Part shown: positions 24,861 to 35,600 of the stretch, one piece after another | Position numbering within the stretch: the stretch's first letter is position 1 | Layout: each line of letters starts with the position of its first letter | Source of the DNA: Capsicum annuum | Taxonomy: Eukaryota; Streptophyta; Magnoliopsida; Solanales; Solanaceae | Direction of reading: 5' to 3' | NCBI RefSeq assembly: GCF_002878395.1 | Contig: NC_061119.1 | Location: 41,004,285 to 41,068,284, forward strand | Length of the DNA stretch: 64,000 nt | Position numbers and translations under genes: made by a program | Notes under the pieces: generated by a model | The model's input: the letters and a program-made list of their open reading frames with translations, nothing else | Told to the model about the DNA's origin: nothing | Databases searched by the model: none

Positions 24861-27800
24861 CTGATGTCATTACTCGTATGTTAAAACTTTTTTCTTGTGA
24901 TGTGTACTCTTTGCTTGACCCAGGGTCCACTCTATCTTATCTGACCCTATTTGTGGCTATGTATTTTGGTTTTGGTTTCCAGTGTATTTTAGATCCTTTT
25001 TCTATTTCTACCCCGATGGGTGACTCTGTGGTGGCTAAAAGAGTCTATAGAGGTTGTGTGGTATTTGTGGGTGGTCGGCAGACTTTGGTAGATTTATTTG
25101 AGTTAGACATGATTGATTTTGATGTCATATTAGGATGGATTGTTTGCACTCATGCTATGCTTCTCTGGACTATCGGACCAGTAAAGTTATATTTAAATTT
25201 CCTAATAAGCCGATTATTAAATGGGGAGTGGTTCCCTAGATCATAACAAAAATTTCATATCATATCTTAGAGCTCAGAGATTTATCTCTAAGGAGTGTCT
25301 CTATCATCTGGTCTGTGTTAAAGATTCTAACTCGGAGGGTCCTTCTTTACTCCATCCCTGTGGTGAATGAATTTGCTGAGGTCTTCCCTGATAACCTTTC
25401 CGGTGTTCCTCTCGATTGGTAGATGGATTTTGAGATAGATCTTACTCCAGACACTCGTCCTATCTATATTCCCCCGTTTAGAATGGCTCCGGCTGAGTCG
25501 AAGGAGCTTAAAGAGTAACTAAAAGATCTTTTAGACAAGGGTTTTATCCATTCTAGTCTATCTCCGTGGGGTGAATTGGTTTTATTCTTGCGTAAGAAGG
25601 ATGGTTCCCTTCGAATGTGTATTGATTACCGACAGTTTAAATAAGGTGACGGTAAAGAATAAGTACCCTCTTCCAAGGATAGATGATTTGTTTGACCAAC
25701 TTATGGGTGCTAAGTTTTCTCCAAGATTGATCTTCGATCTGGGTATGATCAGTTAAAGATTAGGGAGGTGGATATCCATAAGACGACTTTGCATACTAGT
25801 ATGTGCATTTTGAGTTCTTAGTTATGTCTTTTGGGTTGACTAATGCCCCAACGACATTCATGGATTTGATGAATAGAGTTTTTGTCAGTTTCTGGATTTG
25901 TTCACCGTTGTATTCATAGATGATATTTTGGTGTACTAGAAGAGTGAGGTGGATTATGCCGATCACCTCTATACTGTGTTGCAGACCCTGAAGGAGCAGC
26001 AGTTGTATGCTAAATTCTTAAAATATGAATTCTGGTTGAATGCAGTCACTTTTTTGGGATAGGTCATTTCTAGTGATGAGATTATAGTGGATCCGTAAAA
26101 GGTTGCAGTGGTTAAGAAGTAGCCTAGACCCATGACTCCAACTGATATTCGAAGCTTCTTAGGTTTAGCTGGTTAGTATAGGAGATTTGTGGAAAGTTTC
26201 TATTCTATAGCTGCCTCATTGACAAGTTGACTCAGAAAAAGGTAAAATTCTTGTGGTCTGATATTTGTGAGTGTAGTTATGAGAAGCTGAAGGATAAGCT
26301 GACTTCAACTTCAGTTCTGACTTTGCCTGAAGGTACTGATGGATTTGTGGTCTATTGTGATGCATCCCGTGTGGGGCTTGGATGCGTTTTAATGCAGCAT
26401 GGTAAGGTGATAGCTTATGCCTCTAGACAGTTAAAGATGCATGAGAAGAATTATCTGACTCGTGACTTGGAGTTGTTAGTTATAGTATTCGCATTGAAAA
26501 ATCTGACATTACTATTTGTATGGAGTGCATGTGGATATCTTTTCTGATCATAAGAGCCTGTAGTATGTGTTTACTCAGAAAGAGCTGAACCTCACGCAAA
26601 AAAAAATGGCTTGAGCTACTCAAGGATTACAACATGAGTCTTCACTACCATTTAGGTAAACCTAATGTGGTTGCTGATGTTCTTAGCAGGCTATCCATGG
26701 GGATTCTAGTTCATGTGGATGAAGGAAAGCGGGAGTTAGTGAAAGATATTTACCATTTGGCTAACCTTGGAGTTCGTCTCTTGGACTCTGAGGATGTGGG
26801 TATGTTTTTGCATAAGGTGGTGCAGTTGTGTCTTGGTGCTGAAATAATAGAGAAACAAGTGTTGGATCTTTTCTTGATGAAGATGAAGGGTGATATAGGT
26901 AGGCAGAAGGTCATGGCCTTCTAGATTAGTGGTGATGGTACCTTGCAGTACCAAAGAAAGTTATGTGTTCCCGATATAGATGGATTATGAGAGAGGATCT
27001 TCGCTGAGGCGTATGAGTTGCGCTATGCTATTCATCCTGGTTCGACAAAAATGTCTCATAACCTGAAAGAGATGTTCTGGTGGAACAACATAAAGCGGAT
27101 GTGGGTAATTTTGTGGCTAAGTGCATGGTGTGCCAAAAAGTTAAAGTTGATCATATGAGGCCCGGAGTATTATATCAAGAGATTAAGTTACTTGTGAGGA
27201 AGTGGGAAGTGATCAATATGAATTTCGTTATCGGTCTTCCTCGGTCTCGAAATTAGTTTGACTCGATTTAGGTCATCGTGGATAGGATGACAAAGTCTGC
27301 TCACTTCTTGCTAGTGCGGACAATTTTTTTTGGTAGAGGATTATGCGAGGTTGTACCTCCATGAGATTGTGAAGTTGCACAGGTTACTTGTTTCGATCAT
27401 CTCGGTTTATGGTATGCAGTTTTCATCGCACTTTTGGTGGTCGTTTTAGAAAGGTTTAGGGACCCAGGTGAGTCTTAGTACCTCTTTCCACAGTTGGATG
27501 GGCAAGCAGAAAGGATTATTCAGACATTGAAAGATATGCTTAGAGCTTACATGATTGACGATGGTGGTAGTTCGGTTGAGCATTTGCCTCTCATATAGCT
27601 TGCGTATAATAATAGCTACCACTCTAGCATTGGGATGGCTTCGTTTGAGGCCTTGTATGGTAGGAGGTGTAGGTCTCCTATTGGGTGGTTCGAGTTTGGT
27701 GAGGCAGAGATATTTGGTCAGAATTTGGTACACCAAGTCATGAAGAAGGTGAAGGTGATTCGAGATAGGCTTAAAGCTGCCCAAAGTCACCAAAAGTCCT

Positions 27801-28273
27801 ATGCAGCTGTGATACATAGGAAGTTATAGTTTAAGATAGGGGATAGTGTGTTCTTGAAGATATCTCCCATGAAGGGAGTGATGCTGTTTGGGAAGAAGGG
27901 GAAGCTCAGTCCCCGGTATATTGGTTCGTACTTAGTTTTGAGAAGGGTTGGCAATATTGCATATGAATTGGAGATGCCTTCTAGCTTAAGCTCCATTCAC
28001 CCAGTGTTCTATGTTTCTATGTTGAAGAAGTGTGTGGTTGATCCATCGCAGATTGTAACGATCAAGGATATTGGGATTTCAGATTCTCTGTCTTATGAGG
28101 AGGTCTCGATTGAGATCTTGGATCGGCAGGTTCATTGGTTGCAGACCAAGGACATAGCTTCTGTGAAGGTTCTTTAGAGGAACCACATGGTCGAAGAGGT
28201 TACTTGGGAAGCTAAAAAGGACATGAATTCCAAGTATCCATTTCTATTTTCCATTCTAGAAAATCGTGCTTAA
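24861..28273 (+). pseudogene. Element B2: protease-RT-RNase H-integrase-chromodomain remnant
   Basis: Protease with the DPGST active-site motif lies in the open stretch 24878-25246 (LLDPGSTLSYL, then DVILG). RT begins at about 25365. The palm motif FIDDILVY is intact at about 25915, though adjacent frames are broken. RNase H is clear at 26227-26547 ([19 protein letters not shown]). Integrase starts near 27010; its first catalytic D is changed to N (NMNFVIGLP, 27216), a G-to-A change, and the second motif is lost. Open pieces at 27635-27829 (EALYGRRCRSPIGWFEFGEA) and 27848-28177 carry the integrase tail and chromodomain, ending at 28273. Several frameshifts and stops. Dead. Confidence 0.85.
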
Positions 28274-28451
28274 GGTATGTGTTTGCTCTTAGCATCTTTA
28301 TTTTATTGTCTTTATTTAAAGGTAGATAGTAAATTTCTTGGTAATCTATTTTTTGTCTTAAGGGTAAGAGTAGAAATGTTTGGGTGTTTAATCGTGCTAG
28401 TCACTACCTTGTTCCATCACTCGAGGATGAACGATCCAAATGGGGAAGAAT
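28274..28451 (+). other. Element B2 3' untranslated tract with polypurine tract
   Basis: Short non-coding tract ending CAAATGGGGAAGAAT just before the LTR, homologous to the tract at 10862-11019 in B1. Confidence 0.6.
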
Positions 28452-30713
28452 TGAAACATCCTAGGTTTTGGCCCTTGAAAATTTTCAGAGCTTTGAGCTC
28501 ACTGTCCTAGAAATGACTCACCATACGAGTCATATGGTGTGGGTACAAGTCATGTGACCTAAGTTTTTAAGTGCCCAGGGGGTGGTGATTAGGTTTCGAT
28601 CTTGGTAACGGTTTGGTGGTACGAGTCATTAGGGGTAGTGACAGGTTGTTTGGTGAAACCTTTCTCAAATCAGTAATTTAGTGAATAGACTTAGCTTTAA
28701 GTATGAGGATAGGTTACAAGTGGTAAGGGTGAGACGTATATTGTCCAGTGTCCAATCCCTTTGGATTTGCCCTGGGTACAACTAGACCATACGACTTAGA
28801 CCATACGAGTCGTATGGTCAGGTCACAATTAGGGGTCATGGAGTCGTATGGTGAACAGTGTATGGGTGTCCAACTCATTATTTTGGTGACGACTCAAAGG
28901 TACAAGTCGTATGTTGTGGTCACGGGTCACGGGAGTCGACTCGTAGCCACCTGTAATATTTTTACAATTTTAAGTTGGGGGCATTCTAGACATTTTTCCT
29001 TTTAACTCCCTTTGAGGCCACGACTTAAAACACCTTTTGGGACTTCATCAACACATTATTATCAATACAACACTCTTAAATTCTCTCTCAAACTCTTTCT
29101 TCAAGCAAAAGCTAGGGTTTCATCAAGATAATCAATTAAGGCTTTCAAGGTGGTTTCTCTCCATACTTCTTGGTTTCTAATGCATGTGTGTCTTTTCCCT
29201 CATTGTTATTTTACTAAATACGTGTATTTTAATGTATGATTTTCATGGTATTGTTATGGTTTGAAATAAGGTTGGGGGGTTTTGGATGTTCATGGTTGAT
29301 TAATGTTTCTCATAATTTTAATTATGGTTTTTCTTATTTTAATTATGGTTTTGCACATGTGGATGCATGAGAATGGTGATTTAATTGAGGGTCATGGTTG
29401 AGCCCCAAATTAGATGGTTTTGGTTTTGATAATGGCAATGGCCTCAACCTGTTTGTGAAATTGTCAATGAGAATGATTTTTTCACATACTTTAACTATTC
29501 TTGGAACTCTTGCATTGCATTAATGGTAAATGGAACATGAATTGATTTTGGTTGGTTTCATATGGTTTTAGAAAGGCCTTGGTGGCCAAGGTTTGATTAT
29601 AAATGGTTTTGGTTTAATTGAAAATAATGGAGTCTAATTTGATTTAATGATTTATATGGCATAAGGTAATGGACTTGCAAACTCTAATTTGGTATGATGA
29701 TACCAATGGTTAATACCTAATTAAAAGACTCTTTAGTAAATGATTTGGTTATATGTTAAAATGTTAAATTGGGCTTAAAGGGGGTTGAGTAGCAAAGCCC
29801 TGGAAGGTGAAGGTCCCGAGGGGACCAACATTGAAAACTTATGTTTGCTGATATGAGGGTGAACTTGGTGGTCGTGTGCATAATGTCAAACTTTATATAT
29901 TTTGGGGTGTACTAGTTATCCCAGTTTTTTTTCTCCGATCGTGCGGCTAACATGCATTGGGAACCTTTCAGCAGGGGAAGCTGAACCCATATAACCCATG
30001 GGTGGTTCTAGGACGACATAGCTACACAACCAAGGTTAAGGTTTTAAATGCATTATAAACCTTGTTCCCTATCCCGGCACGATATATATGTATATATGAT
30101 ATTGCATATGGTTATTTTATTTGATTTCGAATTGATGGCATTATCTTGTCTTTATCCCTCAGTTACATGCTAGCGTTTACCCTGCTAATCGTCTTCGAAC
30201 GTTGTATCCCCACGCGATACAGAAATCGATCATCCTACCATTCATTATGCTCAGCGACTTGGATTTGGGGACAACTTTAAGTCAGATTGAAGTGGTGAGC
30301 TTCCATACTCCGGAAAACTCCATTTCATGCTATAGGCTTCATTTCATTTTTGTTATTTCTTTGATTTTAGTTTCAGCTATGGTCGAGGACATGTCCCGAT
30401 CAGATGTTCTTTGATTCTGGTTAGAGGTTTTCTCGAACAACTATGGGAATGGACGATGTCGGTATTAGTGATAGCCTTGGTATTGCTATTGGCATTGGGA
30501 TTGGAAATGGTTGATTAATTGGTTGTGGATTTCGACTTTGGTTTTAAGCTTACTATCATGTCTTTGGATTATTATTGTTTTATCTTGTTATAAGTTTGAA
30601 ATTCATCCGACATGTGGTGTAGAGTGGTTAACGATGAGGTATTGGGGGTGGTCTCCGGTCCTGGTTGGACTTGAGATGCCCGACACGACTAGGTCCTAGT
30701 TCGGATCGTGTTA
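28452..30713 (+). mobile_element. Element B2 3' LTR, complete
   Basis: 2,262 bases from TGAAACATCCTAGG to GGATCGTGTTA (GGTCATGTCA in the 5' copy). Near its start it is rich in ACGAGTCGTATGGT-type motifs. It ends at a sharp change to unrelated AT-rich sequence, which marks the edge of the gypsy block. No target duplication can be checked because the 5' LTR is truncated. Confidence 0.85.
28500..28940 (+). repeat. Dispersed short motif AGTCGTATGGT and its complement in B-type LTR
   Basis: ACGAGTC(G/A)TATGGT, ACCATACGACT and variants occur at least eight times in about 440 bases, including an interrupted palindrome near 28790-28822. A sparser version is present in the B1 LTR (11085-11340). Role unknown; they could be transcription-factor sites or methylation targets. 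Confidence 0.6.
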
Positions 30714-31130
30714 CCCCTCCTCTCTCACCAATTTTTTTTAATGTTAAAATTTTGAAGAAAATTTTCTTATACCACCCCATCCCCCCACCCTCCCCCCCCC
30801 CCCCCCCCCCATACACACAAAAGAAAAATTATTTTTTTAGAAAAAATTTAAAACCTTTTTTCTTGCCTCAACCCCTACCCCTACCCCATACTTCACTAAC
30901 CTTACCCCTAAATATTTTTTTTTAAAATTTAAATTTTTTCTTACCTTGCCCCTCTTTGTCATATTCGATTTTATTTTTTATTATTTTGTGCTAAATATAT
31001 ACAAATATTTTTAGAAAATATTTTTCTACTTATGTTACGAGCGTAAGAAAATAAGTAAGAAATAATTTATTTTCTTAGAAAATATTTTTTTGAATTCCAT
31101 ACCGAATACACCCATAGTATACACAAAAGA
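30714..31130. other. AT-rich spacer with poly-C tract and possible MITE tail
   Basis: Non-coding. A pyrimidine tract at about 30779-30810 ends in some 20 consecutive C. From about 31000 to 31115 the stretch GAAAATATTTTTC...TTCTTAGAAAATATTTTTTTGAATTCC..ACACCC has the palindromic AGAAAATATTTT motif of common plant MITE ends, but I cannot set borders. Open frames here are low-complexity artefacts. Confidence 0.4.
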
Positions 31131-32120
31131 TGCATTCAAACTTTGTACTTGTCGTTGGTGTCACGTCTCAAAACACCAAAAAGAAATAAAATTTGTTATT
31201 ATTCAAAATGAATCTGGTTATATTTATTTTGATCTACTCTTTTATTGACTTTGTTAGAATTTACCTAAATTTAACAACTTAATATATTTATATGACATAA
31301 TTTACAAAAAATTAGTAGGAAAAAATTATTATATTAATAATTATTGATAAATTTAATATTTATAATAATTAAGGATAATATAGTAAATTTAGCAGTTACA
31401 ATACAAACCATACTGTTAAACCAAATAATAAAACTATCATTAAAAAATAATGAACAATATTACCCATTCAAATATTATATCATACAGTACTATGTATTAT
31501 GAAATCATAACAAACCACTGTTCAAACAAAGTGTAAAAAGTGTGCAAAACGTAAGTACCTAAAAGCCAAAATATGGAGTAACTAAAAATAAAGAGGCCGC
31601 GGAAAACCCTAGCTCATAGCAATGCAAACGTGCCGCCGCTTCCTCTGAGCTAAATAAAATTGACTGAAGAACGCCAATTTGGAAAGAGATCTTTTTGCTG
31701 TGTATATTATTGGCGTAAAAAATTTACATCACATGAATACAGCCAAATTTTTTTTTTTTTTCATATACCTATCTTAAATTGCTAATTGAGCAAATAGCAT
31801 CTAGTATAGTAATACTTTATGCAAGGAGATCTTTCCCATCTTATCCCTTGTCAATCGAATTCGTTGCATAAAGCTTAATACAATTTACATTTGTTGTGGT
31901 TTCCGTAAACAAAAATGACAAATATCACGTCTCAAAATTACTAAACTAACAACACATTTTTTTTTCTAAGTTATACTCAAATAAAAAATAAACATACTGT
32001 CTACCTTAAAGTCACTCGAACAAAAAACACATTTTTCATATTATAGACTTTAAAGGCAATTTGAGGTGACACCTTTTTGTACGTCTCACAATCATTCAAA
32101 GGAAAGTTTTAATTTTTATG
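31131..32120. other. Intergenic AT-rich region upstream of the RETICULATA-like gene
   Basis: No coding signal. A less AT-rich segment at 31590-31660 (GGCCGCGGAAAACCCTAGC) contains an AAACCCTA telobox-like motif, common in promoters of plant housekeeping genes. A T-run lies at 31747-31760. Confidence 0.4.
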
Positions 32121-32349
32121 CTCCCTCGTTCCAAGAGTTCTACTTTTCTTTTTAATCTATTTAAAAATAAATAATACTTTTTAATAATATTTTAATTTTA
32201 ATTTTTTACATAACATATTTAGGATCACAAAATTAAAAAATATTTTAATATATTTAATATAATATTTAAGATTACAAGATTCAAAAATTTCTTTATTTTT
32301 TTTAATTTTATGTCAAATTATAAACATTCTTTTTAAAAACCGAGGGCAG
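32121..32349. mobile_element. Degenerate Stowaway-like MITE in the gene's promoter region
   Basis: Ends CTCCCTCGTTCC and CGAGGGCAG, imperfect inverted copies of the CTCCCTCCGT family terminus, with TA on the right flank. The interior is AT-rich and non-coding. It lies about 260 bases upstream of the RETICULATA-like start codon. Confidence 0.55.
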
Positions 32350-32605
32350 TACATTTCTCTCAAGCCGCCCCCTCCCACCCCACCTTAACACACTCTTGTC
32401 AAATTCCTACTAGGTAAACTGTGGCAAAATCATCAAATTTACTAGCAAATCTTGAACTAATCGACTTTTAATTTTTTGCTTTTTTGCACATTTCTGTTAT
32501 TTAATTTCCAGGGTTTATTTGGGAAAATCCCAGTGAATTTGTCGACTTTTCTTGAATTAATTTTAAGCAAAAAAAAATAAAAACTTGGTGGGGTTTGTAG
32601 AAAAA

Positions 32606-35600
32606 ATGGCAGGTTGTTGTTCATCAGGTATAAGGTTGTCATCTCAATTTACATCACTGAAAAATGAAATCTTGATTACGGGGTCCAATAAAGATTCCAA
32701 CTTTACATTTATTAAATGTCAAGATTTTGTGGGTAGGAACAAAATTGGGTTTTTGGTTTGTAAGAACAAGTCAAGATTCTTGATTAAGAGTTCATTGAAT
32801 CAAGAGGGTAACTCAACATCTGGTGTTAGTGTAGAAACAGTGATAAAAGGGAATGATAGTGGTGTTTTTGATGTTGGTGTTGTTGATAATGGTGGCGACG
32901 GGGTAGGGGATTTGGCTGCTGGAATTGGTGGAAATGGGAAATACAATGGTGGTGGTGGTGGTGGTGGGGGCAGGGGCGGAGGAGGAGGAGGAGGGGATAA
33001 TGGAGGGGGTGATGAGGAAGACGAGGAATTTGGGCCATTATTGAAGTTTGAGGATGTGATAAGGGAGGCAGAAGCTCGCGGGGCGAAGCTTCCTGCTGAT
33101 ATTATTGAGGCTGCAAAGAGTGTTGGTATAAGAAAGCTACTTTTGATGAGATATTTGGACTTGCAGGTAAAATATGAGTAGGTGAAAGTGCTTAGCGTGT
33201 TTCTTGATCATGTACCTTTTGATTGTTTCTTTGATTGAGAACTTGTGTTTATGTGAATGTAGGGATCAGCTTGGCTTGGCGCTGCAATGAGATCAAGCGC
33301 TATGCTGCGGAACAGAATGTTGGCTGATCCATCATTTCTTTTCAAAGTTGGAACTGAGGTTTGTGTTAAGCTTGATTTTGATATTGCTGTTTTGGAAATA
33401 GCTCATTGAGCTGTAATATTGTAGAAATAGTTGCTTTTGAGCTACTGCTATTAGTGTGCATCGTGTTGTGTCTGCGATTCTGTTTGCTTATCTTGCGGCT
33501 TGGAGCAATTAGTAATTCCAGTTGTATAAGCATGATAAAATTGCATTACACGTGGTGAATTCCTATGGACCTTGAAATCACTTGTACGGTTGTGGCACCT
33601 TACCTACTGTTCATGGTAATTTCTGCTTCGTCATGATGTTTATAGTTGATATGCTTTTCAACATTGAATTCACGGGTTGCGTTGGTTCTGTGATGTAGAT
33701 AGTTATTGATACAACTTGTGCAACAGTTGCGGAAGTTCAAAAGAGGGGCAAAGATTTTTGGGCAGAATTTGAATTGTATGCTGCAGATATGTTGGTTGGG
33801 GTTGCTGTCAATGTAGCCCTAGTTGGGTTGCTAGCACCATATGCTCGAATTGGGCAACCATCTGTATCTCAAGGGTTTGTTGGTCGCTTTCAGAGAGCTT
33901 ATGGAGCACTTCCAAGCAGGTTTTGACTTGTCTGGGCCCTGTGATATTATCGCATTAAACTTGAGTACTATTTAGAAAATTCTCACTCCAATTACTCATC
34001 TGCTGCAGTGTATTTGAGGCTGAAAGGCCAGGGTGTAGATTTACGTTGAATCAGAGAATTGCTGCTTATTTTTATAAGGTAAAACTTGCATAATTGAAGT
34101 ATATGCTATAAATGGGTTGCAGTATCTCTATATGCATATGTCATTCCTGTTCGTAATAGTTGTTCTCATAAATGCATTCCATTGTGTAACTTACAGTTCT
34201 TCATATTTATTTAGGGCATTTTATATGGATTCGTCGGGTTTGGATGTGGTATCATTGGCCAAGGAATTGCAAATATGATAATGACTGCCAAGCGGTTTGT
34301 TGCTCTCTGATATCACTAATACAACTATTGTCACTATTATTCTGATATCACTAATCTACTTCTTTAGAGGTAGTGGTATGGACTGCGTACATTCTACCCT
34401 CCCCAGACCCCACTAGGTGGGAATATACTGGGTTTGTTGTTGTTGTTGTTGTTTGATGCTGCTTGAAGATATTTCTGTTAAATTTCTGACTTACTCCCTG
34501 GATTTGAACTTGGTATTCATTGTGAACCAATACTCATACTAATGGAGAATGGAGATTCAATATGTCCCAGAATTCTTCATATAGAGACTCAAAACCCCAA
34601 TACGTGATTAGTCTTCCACTTCTCCATTTAGATATCTAATTTGAGTGTCATGATATTAAATTTGTCATAACCTTCTCATAAAAAGGATATTAAAATTTTG
34701 GTTGCTTTTTTCATAAGCTAGTTCTAATGCTTGACATACTAGGATTAAGGAGCTAACTCTTGGCATGAAATCATTGCCTCTCTTTCGTCACATGTTCTTT
34801 GATGGCTATCTTGCCATTCTCTGGTTTTGTTTGCAAAAATGAGAGCTGTGGATGTGTAAGCGGCAATGGTTATACAATTCAGAGGAGGAAAATGATGTTT
34901 AAGGAGAGGGGACAGGAGCAAAGTGATGGTAGGTAGATTCAAAATGGTATAGGTAAACTCTCTTTTATTTTGTCACGGAGAAGGGTAGGTCATCTGGTTC
35001 CAAGAAATGAGAGGCTGTGGAGATGTTTAAAAGATACAATGTTAATTTCAGGTGAAAGTAAAAATTAAAAACAAAAGCATAAGTTTCAGCTGTGTTAAGC
35101 TTTGAAATACTTTCTGTTGTAATACATCACAAAAGCTATTTTGTTTAAGACAATTTCTAACCTTTTATTTTCTGAAAGAGTAGAGAACCGTTGCTATCTT
35201 TTGTTGACATCTAAAGTTACTTTGGATCAAATTTAGAAGCTCTGCGTTGTCAAACCTTAGTTGTGATAGGCCCCAACTCCAGCGCTAGAAAGTTTTGAAA
35301 ATAAGAGGTATTGATAAGGTTGCATGAAGACCGGATTAGGGAACTAGTAGTGTTGGAGCACTTTGAAAGTGATAGACGCCCAAGCAAGGAAGATCAGGGA
35401 CATTAAGTTTGCTAAATTTCTACTTAGTAAAAAGAAAAAAAAATGTCTAATTTCAAATTTAAAACATCGAGCAAGGGATATATTCACAAATTATAATACG
35501 GATGCTTCAGAAAAGGGATGTACTGGGACAAGAGTATTGTTGAAGTATAAAGACGTTTGAATTGATTACCTTTTGCTTCGCAGCTGAGCTTGTGGCTGAA

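Noticed and set aside
30628..30925. Open frames with polyglycine or polyproline on both strands next to the LTR end
   Set aside because: Produced by the C tract and its complement; no codon bias or family resemblance.
32826..33038. Minus-strand open frame of 70 codons rich in His and Pro
   Set aside because: It is the complement of the glycine-rich part of exon 1 of the RETICULATA-like gene; low complexity with no independent support.
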